DNA of 46,915 bases from a virus. The stretch is from positions 1 through 46,915 of IMG/VR virus record IMGVR_UViG_3300009177_000055; one strand, 5' to 3'. Below the pieces are notes generated by a model, which saw only the letters and a program-made list of their open reading frames with translations, did no database searches and had not been told where the DNA came from. Shown piece after piece: positions 7,976-14,787 of this stretch (within the stretch, counting starts at the first letter, position 1; the number at the start of each line of letters is the position of its first letter). The translations under genes were made by a program, and so were the position numbers.

Positions 7976-9310
7976 ATGGACGCTAATGCGTTTCTCGTTC
8001 TCGCGGAAAAAGACCGTGCCGAGTCCGCCCTTTTGGGGGGGATTCTCCGCTTTCCGACGATTATTGCCGATGTCGCGATCCTCGTCAGTGCGTCTGATTT
8101 TCGGGTGGATGCTCACCAGCGGATCTATCGGGCTATCCTCGATCTCTGGGACCACAGCAAGCAGATTGATCTCGTGACCGTGGCGAACGCCCTCCGCCTC
8201 ACGGGAGAGATTGAGAACATCGGTGGCTATGGTTATCTGGCAGAACTCTGGGATCTGATCGGGCACGGTGCCACAGCGGTTACGCACGCAAAACTGGTTC
8301 GCGGAAACGCGACTCTCCGTCGCCTTGCGGCCGCCGGGAAAGAGATTGCTCACGAGGCAGAGAATCCCGCATCTTCACCGGAGGATACTCTTGCCGCAGC
8401 AGAGAAGCGAATCTTTGCTCTTGGGCAAGCAGGATCGTTCGTTGACGCTCGCCCTCTTGCTGATGCCATCAACGTCACGTTCGACCAGATTGACCGTGCA
8501 GAGAGCGGACAGGCTTCCCTTGTGGGCATCTCCAGTGGATACTCATCCCTGGACACGATCACCGGCGGCTGGCTTCCCTCGGAACTAACCCTTCTCGCGG
8601 CACGCCCGAGTCAGGGCAAAACGGCATTCGCCTTGGCCCTTGCTCGCAATGCCTCTGGTAGTGGGGCCACAGTGTTTTTTGCCAGTTTGGAGCAAGCACT
8701 CTCTGAACTTGGGCAACGGGTTCTTTGTTCCGAAGCAGGAGTTGATTCGCGGTTGATCCGCCACGGGCGACTCTCCGGGGAGCATGTCCATCAACTCCTG
8801 GTTGCTGGCGATGTCTTGCGTCCGCTTTCTTTCTGGATTGATGACTCTCCCTCTCAGACCATCCTCCGCATCAGCAGCATGGCGAGGCGGATCAAATCCC
8901 ACGGGCCCCTTGACATCCTCTTCATTGATTACATCGGACTCATCACCTCGGACGAGCGGAGTCTGCCTCGGCACGAACAGGTCGCCAGTATTTCCAGGCG
9001 ACTCAAGGGGCTGGCAAGGGAACTCAAGATTCCCGTCGTCGCTCTTTGCCAGGTCAAGCGGGAGTCAGAGGATCGCACCGCTGGTAAACCCAAACTCAGC
9101 GACCTTCGCGAATCGTCGGCATTGGAACAGGATGCGGACAAGGTGATCTTCCTGCACAACCCTGATCCCCGATTGCCGCCTACTCAGCAAATGCGAGAAG
9201 TTCTTGTTCTGAAAAACCGCAATGGGCCTCTTGGAGAGGTGACCCTCTCCTTTGACGCATCAACGCAGCGGTTTCGCGAAACCTACATCCCGTTCACGGA
9301 GGCAGGATGA
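7976..9310 (+). CDS. dnaB: replicative DNA helicase DnaB
   Basis: At 444 residues this is a full-length DnaB. The N-terminal helical domain (1-150) contains the typical AESALLGGIL and FRVDAHQRIYRAI stretches. The RecA-like domain has Walker A in ARPSQGKTA (209-217), Walker B in DILFIDY (313-319), the ALCQ motif near 357 and the DLRESSALEQDAD box (376-388). It forms the hexameric ring that unwinds the replication fork. The ATG has TGGAGAG upstream; the stop overlaps the next start as ATGA. It follows its probable loader, as in many phages. Confidence 0.96.
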   Translation: MDANAFLVLAEKDRAESALLGGILRFPTIIADVAILVSASDFRVDAHQRIYRAILDLWDHSKQIDLVTVANALRLTGEIENIGGYGYLAELWDLIGHGATAVTHAKLVRGNATLRRLAAAGKEIAHEAENPASSPEDTLAAAEKRIFALGQAGSFVDARPLADAINVTFDQIDRAESGQASLVGISSGYSSLDTITGGWLPSELTLLAARPSQGKTAFALALARNASGSGATVFFASLEQALSELGQRVLCSEAGVDSRLIRHGRLSGEHVHQLLVAGDVLRPLSFWIDDSPSQTILRISSMARRIKSHGPLDILFIDYIGLITSDERSLPRHEQVASISRRLKGLARELKIPVVALCQVKRESEDRTAGKPKLSDLRESSALEQDADKVIFLHNPDPRLPPTQQMREVLVLKNRNGPLGEVTLSFDASTQRFRETYIPFTEAG

Positions 9311-9651
9311 CCCCTGAGCAGTTCACGGAGGCAATCATTCGCGAGCTTGGCCGACTGGGCTTGCTCGCCGATGGCTGGGGGCAGGAGCGGTTTATCGTTG
9401 CCCAGAGCGGCGATCACTCTGTTCCTGCCGTTCGCCTGACGCAGTCCTGGTTTCACGCGGACTACGATGCGGCAATGCTCCTGCCGATTCTCCGGAGGAT
9501 GGGGCCTGCCCCTCAAGGACCTGGTGAACGCCATGTTCACGGCACCGTCCTTGGTTTCTGGTCCGCCGTCGCCCCTGCTGAACTCTGGCCCGACAACGGG
9601 CAGGAACGCCTGCGAAAACTCACGGAGCAGTCCTCATGCAAATCGACGTGA
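9307..9651 (+). CDS. hypothetical protein coupled to dnaB
   Basis: The gene encodes 114 residues and overlaps the dnaB stop by four bases. The sequence mixes beta strands and helices, with Trp-rich segments (LLADGWGQERF, FWSAVAPAELW). No motif is recognised. Its end overlaps the start of the next, damaged-looking small gene. Confidence 0.6.
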   Translation: MTPEQFTEAIIRELGRLGLLADGWGQERFIVAQSGDHSVPAVRLTQSWFHADYDAAMLLPILRRMGPAPQGPGERHVHGTVLGFWSAVAPAELWPDNGQERLRKLTEQSSCKST

Positions 9652-9902
9652 CCCAGGACGACCTTGACCAGGGTATCCCCTGTTCCTCGAATCGCTGTGC
9701 TGTCGCTCGTGCCGTCGCCAGAGCGTGCAAAACCGCTGTGGTGGTCGGCACCGACTGGGTTTTCTTCTGAGAGGCCAGTCAGCGGGTCGCGATGCCGCCG
9801 CTGGCCATCGCGAAGATCAAGGACATTGACTGCCGTATGCCCGTCGCCCCCTTCTCTTTCGACCTGGAGATTCCTGATGCCGTCGTTCAAACTTCCGCCT
9901 GA
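9636..9902 (+). pseudogene. small phage gene broken by a frameshift and an in-frame TGA
   Basis: From ATG 9636 the frame reads MQIDVTQDDLDQGIPC and then about 20 residues typical of the start of a small conserved phage protein with two close cysteines. The matching middle (KTAVVVGTDWVFF) and end (CRMPVAPFSFDLEIP) continue in the +1 frame from about 9730, with a TGA at 9769-9771 in between. The last bases overlap the metallopeptidase start. Two lesions in under 300 bp suggest decay, sequencing error or, less likely, recoding. Other genes end normally at TGA, so a changed code is not supported. The family match is from memory of its general pattern. Confidence 0.5.
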
Positions 9903-10401
9903 TGATGTCGCCGATGTCCTGCAGGCCGTCCTGAAAAAGCACCACACCGACTTGCTGGAGGTGGACGTGCGGATTCAGGTTCTGGCGAGTCATGCCAAGC
10001 TGAACAAGGCGGGCTTCCCCACGGGCGAGGCCCTGCTGCATCGCGGATACCCCGCCCTCGCCGTGGTGAGTCTCTTCTCGCTCAAGGATCGCGTCGGTGG
10101 CAGTGCAGACGCCCGCATCGTCATCAACGGCGACGCGTGGGCAGAGCATTCGCCGGAGAAGAAAGAGAGTCTCCTTCACCATGAGTGTCTTCACCTCGAA
10201 CTCATCCGCGATGACGAGGGCAACGTGGAACTGGACGATGCGTGCCGTCCCAAGTTGAAGCTCAGACCGCACGACTTCGAGGCCGGCATCTTCTGGGAAG
10301 CGGTCAAGAACTACGGGGATGACTCCTGCGAGGCAGAGAGTTGGAAGCCAGCCAACCGAAAAATGACTCAGATGCTCCTGCCCTTTGACCAGCGAGGCTG
10401 A
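9877..10401 (+). CDS. putative phage metallopeptidase
   Basis: The 174-residue protein contains HECLH inside LLHHECLHLEL (about residues 102-112), an HExxH zinc-protease signature. The flanking pattern (ARIVINGDAW before it, LRPHDFEAGIFW after it) fits the putative phage metallopeptidase family. The true substrate of that family is unknown. The start ATG overlaps the end of the broken gene and has GGAG upstream. Alternative: a structural protein that kept a degenerate zinc site. Confidence 0.75.
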   Translation: MPSFKLPPDDVADVLQAVLKKHHTDLLEVDVRIQVLASHAKLNKAGFPTGEALLHRGYPALAVVSLFSLKDRVGGSADARIVINGDAWAEHSPEKKESLLHHECLHLELIRDDEGNVELDDACRPKLKLRPHDFEAGIFWEAVKNYGDDSCEAESWKPANRKMTQMLLPFDQRG

Positions 10402-10403
10402 CC

Positions 10404-10597
10404 ATGTCCCCCCTGAAAGAGTCCCTCTGTCTCGCCGCCGTCCTCATCGGCCTCGCCTCCTTGCCCCCTGCGACGAGGGCAACGGGAGGGATCGTTGGGG
10501 CTGGAAGACGAGGTTGCACTACCGCCGGGGCGAGGTAGAGCGAATCACGGCGATGGACGGCGATATGTTCGGGGTTTCCGTGTTGTTTCGGAGGTGA
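10404..10597 (+). CDS. short secreted or lipid-like peptide gene, possibly frameshifted
   Basis: From ATG 10404 the frame reads MSPLKESLCLAAVLIGLASL, which looks like a signal peptide, and stops at 10538 after 44 residues. A second frame over the same DNA ends at 10597 with the protein-like stretch WGWKTRLHYRRGEVERI but has no good start. The simplest reading is a single small gene with a frameshift near 10480. Two separate overlapping genes, or no gene, are also possible. Confidence 0.3.
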
Positions 10598-10602
10598 GTG
10601 TG

Positions 10603-12054
10603 ATGGCCAAGCCCCGCAAGCCAAGCGTGCAGGACCTCGCCGGGCGGGAAGTGACGTTGTCGGCGGCTATCGCGGGGGACGTGCAGGAGCGGGAAGAGGC
10701 GATGGCAGAGGCGGATCGTGAATCTGGCAGCGTGTTCTACAACGACACCGACCCCTACGCCAGTCGCTGGCTGCGGAACCTGATGCGGCATGGCTTGATC
10801 TCGGAGGGCATTGTCGATGAGCGAAGCATCACCGAAATCAGAGCAGAAGAGCTTGTGGGATACACCCGATGTCACTTCTTCGCCGGCATTGCAGGATGGG
10901 AGTACGCCCTTGCCCTCGCCGGCTGGCCGCAAGGTCAAGAAGTCTGGACGGGCTCATGCCCCTGCCAGCCCTTCAGTGCAGCCGGCAAGCGGCAAGGCGA
11001 AGCGGACGAAAGGCATCTCTGGCCCGCTTTTTACGCCCTCATCTCCGAGCGGCGACCTGCAACGATTTTTGGAGAGCAGGTTGCGTCAACTGATGGACGT
11101 GACTGGCTCGCTGGAGTTCGGTCTGACCTGGAAGGTATTGGATATGCCTTCGGAGCCGTCGATTTGCCAGCTGCGAGCGTCGGGGCACCGCACATCCGAC
11201 AGCGGTTCTTCTGGGTTGCCGCACGGCTGGGCTCGCCCAGCCGTGCGGGACGGGAAGGGAGCGAACACTCTCTCACGGGACGATCGGCACGGGAGGCCCG
11301 ACGATCAGTTGGCGAATCAGGTGGTGCATTTCGCGGGCTGGCCAACCGCGAAGACGACGGATGCCGACAAGGGGATTCGCTCGGAAGAGGGAGCGGCAGC
11401 GGAGTTCGAGCGGAAGGGGTTGGGAGCGGATCTGCCGACCGTGGCGATGCTGGCGGGCTGGCCGACGCCGATGGCCGGGAACACGGGGACGGAGGAATAC
11501 AACGCAGCGGGGAACAACGACAGCAGCCGCAAGACGGTGGAACTGGCGGGCTGGGCAACACCACGAGCGACGGACCAAACGAGCAACAAGGAGAGCGAGG
11601 AATCGCGATCAGCCCGGGGATCGTCCGCGAGCGTGAATCTGCCTCAGATGGTGACGCTGACCGGCTGGAGCAGTCCGCGAGTGCCGAACGGCGGGAGGAC
11701 GACGGGGACGCTGCGGGGCGACAACGGGAAACCCCGGTCCAATTTGGAGACGGAAATCCTTGGAGCGATTTCTACCTCATCCCCTGCCGGGACGGCAAAC
11801 TCCGTCGCGTTGGATGCGGCGTTCAGCCGCTGGCTCATGGGATTCCCGCAAAGCGGTCTGATCCACGGTTGGGATACGTCCTCGCCCGGCTGGAGAGCCT
11901 GGGTCATAGTGCAAAGGATTCTCGACGAATTATCAAGACAGCCCGTGGAAACCGCGTCGGGAGACTCCGCGGTTACGGAAACGCAATCGTGAGTCATGTC
12001 GCAGCCCTCTTCATCCGTGCGTTCCTGGAGTCCCAATGTCCTCCCACACCCTGA
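10603..12054 (+). CDS. DNA cytosine-5 methyltransferase
   Basis: The 483-residue protein has the C5-methyltransferase motifs in order: motif I (HFFAGIAGWE, about 91-100), motif IV with the catalytic Pro-Cys (TGSCPCQPFSAAG, 116-128), motif VI Glu158 in GEQV, motif VIII (RQRFFWV, 199-205) and motif X (RGYGNAIV near the C-terminus). The stretch between about 210 and 410, where the target-recognition domain should be, is a low-complexity Gly/Arg/Asp/Glu region with LADAD-like repeats, and it is also open in another frame. The enzyme would methylate cytosine in phage DNA, probably against host restriction. The ATG has GGAGGTGA upstream. Confidence 0.92.
   Translation: MAKPRKPSVQDLAGREVTLSAAIAGDVQEREEAMAEADRESGSVFYNDTDPYASRWLRNLMRHGLISEGIVDERSITEIRAEELVGYTRCHFFAGIAGWEYALALAGWPQGQEVWTGSCPCQPFSAAGKRQGEADERHLWPAFYALISERRPATIFGEQVASTDGRDWLAGVRSDLEGIGYAFGAVDLPAASVGAPHIRQRFFWVAARLGSPSRAGREGSEHSLTGRSAREARRSVGESGGAFRGLANREDDGCRQGDSLGRGSGSGVRAEGVGSGSADRGDAGGLADADGREHGDGGIQRSGEQRQQPQDGGTGGLGNTTSDGPNEQQGERGIAISPGIVRERESASDGDADRLEQSASAERREDDGDAAGRQRETPVQFGDGNPWSDFYLIPCRDGKLRRVGCGVQPLAHGIPAKRSDPRLGYVLARLESLGHSAKDSRRIIKTARGNRVGRLRGYGNAIVSHVAALFIRAFLESQCPPTP
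10817..11992 (+). other. long open second frame inside the methyltransferase gene
   Basis: A 392-codon open frame from ATG 10817 lies in the +1 frame of the methyltransferase. It carries repeats of the type AGWPTP and ends with a FSRWLMGFP motif. Similar proteins with WPTP repeats and RWLMG ends are annotated in many phages, and they match the +1 reading of phage cytosine methyltransferases. It may therefore be a shadow kept open by GC-rich sequence, or a true dual-coding gene. No good ribosome-binding site precedes the ATG. I lean to a shadow. Confidence 0.25.
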
Positions 12055-12101
12055 CCACGCTCGCCCTCGTCTTCAGCCTGATAGGCTCCTGCAAAGGATA
12101 A
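12036..12101 (+). CDS. possible 21-residue membrane or lipopeptide
   Basis: ATG 12036, with GGAG 5-6 bp upstream, opens a 21-codon frame overlapping the methyltransferase end. The peptide has a hydrophobic core (LTTLALVFSLIGSC) with a Cys placed like a lipobox. It is too short to be sure that it is translated. Confidence 0.3.
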   Translation: MSSHTLTTLALVFSLIGSCKG

Positions 12102-12113
12102 AGGATACCACAC

Positions 12114-12497
12114 ATGCGTAAAGTCTGCTACATCGCCGGACCCATCCTTCACGGTGACCTTCGCCGAAACATCCATCGCGGCTGCGAGGCTGGCGTCGCC
12201 CTCATGCGTGCCGGGCTGTCCGTAATTGTGCCTCACTTAAGCTGTTTCATGGGCCAACTCTACCACGGCGACGGCTGCATTCCGCAGTACACCGTGTCCG
12301 ACTTCACTGCCGACGACTGGTATGCGATGGATTTGGGGCTGGTCGCTGTCTCTCACGCCCTCCTGCGTCTGCCCGGCATCAGCACTGGTGCCGACCTCGA
12401 AGCCGCGAAGGCAAGGGAGTGCGATATCCCCGTCTTCGTCCGCGTCGAAGACGTGATCGAGTGGGCCCGCTGGAGTGCGAAGGAGGTGACCCCATGA
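12114..12497 (+). CDS. nucleoside 2-deoxyribosyltransferase-like protein (DUF4406 type)
   Basis: The 127-residue product starts with VCYIAGPI, the nucleotide-binding signature of this fold, followed by N-x(8)-AL..AGLSVIVPHL. Members of the family transfer or cleave deoxyribosyl groups on nucleosides or nucleotides, and phage copies may modify the nucleotide pool. Near residues 80-100 a helix ending in GADLEAAKA fits the second half of the fold. AAAGGATAAAGGA precedes the ATG. The exact substrate cannot be told. The stop overlaps the next start as ATGA. Confidence 0.75.
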   Translation: MRKVCYIAGPILHGDLRRNIHRGCEAGVALMRAGLSVIVPHLSCFMGQLYHGDGCIPQYTVSDFTADDWYAMDLGLVAVSHALLRLPGISTGADLEAAKARECDIPVFVRVEDVIEWARWSAKEVTP

Positions 12498-12640
12498 AAT
12501 GCACCGAATGCGGCTGCGAATTCGCCGAAGCCCACGACGAAGACGACGTGTGCGAGGACTGCCAGCGTGAGGAAGCATTCCCCGGCTGGGAGGACCACTG
12601 GGACGAACCGGAAGCGATGGGACCTGTCACGATTGGATGA
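12494..12640 (+). CDS. 48-residue zinc-ribbon protein
   Basis: The protein has CTECGC near its start and CEDC near residue 21, a two-knuckle zinc ribbon, followed by an acidic, Trp-containing tail. It starts by ATGA overlap with the preceding gene, with AGGAGG upstream. The function is unknown. Confidence 0.6.
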   Translation: MKCTECGCEFAEAHDEDDVCEDCQREEAFPGWEDHWDEPEAMGPVTIG

Positions 12641-12652
12641 GGAGGAAGGGCG

Positions 12653-12892
12653 ATGACGAGCAGGGACTTCTGTTATTGGCTCCAGGGCTATTTCGAGATT
12701 CAGGAAGCTGGCCATCCGCCAAACGCCAAGGTGGACATCGGCATCACCAGCGAGCGGGTTGCGGTCATCAAGAAACACCTCGCCCTGGTCTTCGCCCATG
12801 ATATTGACCCATCGGCGGGTCCGCCCGAGCATCAGGCGAAACTGGACCACATTCACCACAACGCCAGCGACGGCGGCCTCATCCGTTGCTGA
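12653..12892 (+). CDS. conserved small phage protein
   Basis: This 79-residue protein opens with TSRDFCYWLQGYFEI and continues with a helix (SERVAVIKKHLALVFAHDID). I recognise this pattern from many siphovirus genomes, where it is a protein of unknown function. AGGAGGAAGGG precedes the ATG. Confidence 0.7.
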   Translation: MTSRDFCYWLQGYFEIQEAGHPPNAKVDIGITSERVAVIKKHLALVFAHDIDPSAGPPEHQAKLDHIHHNASDGGLIRC

Positions 12893-12904
12893 AAGGAAAC
12901 TGCA

Positions 12905-13069
12905 ATGAGTTTCAGCCCCAGCACCATCGTCCAGCCCGTCTACCGGGCAATCAACGACGCCATACGCGACCTGACACGCGAGCAAGCCATCGTCGTGCTG
13001 GAAGAGGTTGTCGCCCACGCCAGCGGTCAGATTGAAGCGATTGAAGAAGAGATGGAGGACGACGAATGA
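12905..13069 (+). CDS. 54-residue acidic helical protein
   Basis: The peptide is almost all helix (YRAINDAIRDLTREQAIVVL) with an acidic end (EEEMEDDE). It has AAAGGAAA upstream and its stop overlaps the next start as ATGA, which supports translation. No family is known to me. Confidence 0.55.
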   Translation: MSFSPSTIVQPVYRAINDAIRDLTREQAIVVLEEVVAHASGQIEAIEEEMEDDE

Positions 13070-13467
13070 CCCGCGACGAACTCCGCACCTGGTGGCAATC
13101 CGCCACGCCCGCCGAGAAGGCCGACCGCATCGCCACGAGCGTGATGGGGTGGCACAAGAGCGACCTTCCCGGCAATCCCTGCTGGTGGGTCAGCGAAACC
13201 GAATCGACTGACCATCAGTGGTACGACACCGACGATTACTATCACCCGGTATCCGCCTGGAGCCCCAGCGAGAACATCGCCGACGCCTGGGACGTTCGCG
13301 ACCTGATGCGGACGAAGGATCATGCAATCCAGAGCGATTTCGTCGATGAGGTGATTCGGGCCATCCAGCGGCGGGACAGCAACCTTGACAGCCCTTTCGT
13401 CCTCCTGAACTTGACCCCAGACGACATCTGCCTCGCCGCCCTGATCGCGGTGACACCGGAGGGCTAA
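13066..13467 (+). CDS. phage ABA-sandwich domain protein
   Basis: The 133-residue sequence contains the order TSVMGW, then a WW/YY-rich strand region, then WSPSENIADAWDVRDLM, which is the pattern of the phage ABA-sandwich family. That family is widespread in phages of Gram-positive and other bacteria and has no established function. Coupled to the preceding gene by ATGA. Confidence 0.65.
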   Translation: MTRDELRTWWQSATPAEKADRIATSVMGWHKSDLPGNPCWWVSETESTDHQWYDTDDYYHPVSAWSPSENIADAWDVRDLMRTKDHAIQSDFVDEVIRAIQRRDSNLDSPFVLLNLTPDDICLAALIAVTPEG

Positions 13468-13469
13468 TT

Positions 13470-13829
13470 GTGCCCATTCACACTCTGGAAATCCCTGGTT
13501 GGCACCCTCAGCGGCTTAACGTCCTCATGACGTGCCACTGGCGAAAACGCGGACGCCTGCGAGTCGCCGACGACGCAATGGTCAAAGTTGCCGCCCTCAA
13601 CGCTGGCATTCCCAAAGCCACGGTCAAACGCCGGGTGAAGATCACGATTGTGCTTGGCAAAGGCCAGCGTGCCGGCGACAGGGACGCCTATTTCAAAAGC
13701 ACTCTTGATAGTCTCAAGAACGCCGGTATGATCGTCGATGATTCACGGCAGTGGATCGACCTTGAACCCATCGCCTTCGAGCGTGCCGCCGAAATGGCCA
13801 CGCGGATCGAACTGGAGGACCTGGAGTGA
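13470..13829 (+). CDS. rusA: RusA-like Holliday junction resolvase
   Basis: The 119-residue product contains DRDAYFKSTLDSLKNAG followed by MIVDD, the RusA family signature in which Asp residues bind the catalytic metal. RusA dimers cut four-way DNA junctions made during recombination or replication, which fits the exonuclease and annealing genes of this phage. The start is GTG with GGAGGG just upstream. The stop overlaps the next gene as GTGA. Confidence 0.82.
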   Translation: MPIHTLEIPGWHPQRLNVLMTCHWRKRGRLRVADDAMVKVAALNAGIPKATVKRRVKITIVLGKGQRAGDRDAYFKSTLDSLKNAGMIVDDSRQWIDLEPIAFERAAEMATRIELEDLE

Positions 13830-14071
13830 GTGACAAGGAAATTGTGGGTAGCTGGTTTTTCGGAAGCATCCTTGGGGCACTCATCTTGCTCCCCGCACTG
13901 TGCTATCTGGTGCAGGTGATTTCCGATAGATTCTGCAAGCATCAGTGGATCAAAGATGGCGAGCGAACCACCTTCCAGTGTCGCGAATCTGGGGCAATTC
14001 TGTCGCAAGAGATCCGCCAGCCCGTCCGTTGTGAAAAGTGTGGCAGGTTGACCTGGTTCAAAATCGGCTAA
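13826..14071 (+). CDS. membrane protein with C-terminal zinc-ribbon half
   Basis: The 81-residue protein has one transmembrane segment (about residues 10-32, SILGALILLPALCYLVQVI) and a polar domain with a CRES cysteine and a CEKCG motif near the end. The GTG start overlaps the resolvase stop. The function is unknown. Confidence 0.6.
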   Translation: MSDKEIVGSWFFGSILGALILLPALCYLVQVISDRFCKHQWIKDGERTTFQCRESGAILSQEIRQPVRCEKCGRLTWFKIG

Positions 14072-14080
14072 GGAGTAATC

Positions 14081-14767
14081 ATGCCTCTCCCCTGGCTCGA
14101 CGCCCTCACCGACCCCAGCAGCAGCAAAATCCCGCTGCCCACGCACCCCTGGCGTTTTGCCGACGGGTCGCTCTTCGCCACCAACGGCAAACTGTTCCTC
14201 CACCTGGTAGGTTTGCCTGGCGATTACCCCGAGATCGACGCCGCCAGCCGCATGATCGCCGACCGCGTACTTGCCACGTCTCGCACCCGAGACGGCTCGA
14301 TCGACCTCGCCCGCCTGCGAGCCTGGGCCAGCCCGCTGCCCGCGTGTGGCACCTGCTTTCAGTCGCGAGTTATTCCCTGCGAGGAATGCGACGGCGAAGG
14401 CTCCAGCGTGTGCCCCACCTGCGAGAGGGAGGAGGACTGCCGCGACTGCGATGGCACAGGCTGCTACTCCTGCCCCAGGTGCAGACCTGGAAAGCCCGTC
14501 CGCGACCTCTGGGTGACCGAAGCCGGCCTCGCCGCTGGCGTCCCCATCAACCGCAACCTGCTCGCCCAGCTGCCGCACGTCCTCACCGGCAGGGCCGTGG
14601 TGTGGAAGTCGGTATGCGTCAACCCCGATGGTTCGCCCTATTACGACGTGCTCCTGCTGACTGGAGCCTGCTCGATCGAGGGCCACGCCTGCACCTGGAC
14701 CTTCGGGCTGTGCGGATTGCAGCCCGGCACGGCGAAAATCACGACGACGCTGGAAGTGGACGCTTGA
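14081..14767 (+). CDS. cysteine-rich protein with DnaJ-like zinc repeats
   Basis: The 228-residue protein carries a run of CxxC pairs from about residue 88 to 137: CGTC, CEEC, CPTC, CRDC and CPRC. Two are followed by DGxG in the CxxCDGxG pattern of the DnaJ zinc region. The flanking parts are mixed alpha/beta. In DnaJ this module binds unfolded proteins, but here there is no J domain, so the role is open. AAGGAG precedes the ATG. Confidence 0.65.
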   Translation: MPLPWLDALTDPSSSKIPLPTHPWRFADGSLFATNGKLFLHLVGLPGDYPEIDAASRMIADRVLATSRTRDGSIDLARLRAWASPLPACGTCFQSRVIPCEECDGEGSSVCPTCEREEDCRDCDGTGCYSCPRCRPGKPVRDLWVTEAGLAAGVPINRNLLAQLPHVLTGRAVVWKSVCVNPDGSPYYDVLLLTGACSIEGHACTWTFGLCGLQPGTAKITTTLEVDA

Positions 14768-14787
14768 CCAGAAAACGGAGGTTGACG

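Noticed and set aside
9769-9771. TGA read as an amino acid (changed code or selenocysteine).
   Set aside because: Many solid genes in the window, such as dnaB and the exonuclease, end at TGA, and a frameshift is needed in the same gene anyway.
14038-14787. The upstream extension of the SNF2-like helicase frame (to 793 residues).
   Set aside because: It is an Arg/Pro-rich shadow of the zinc-protein gene at 14081-14767.
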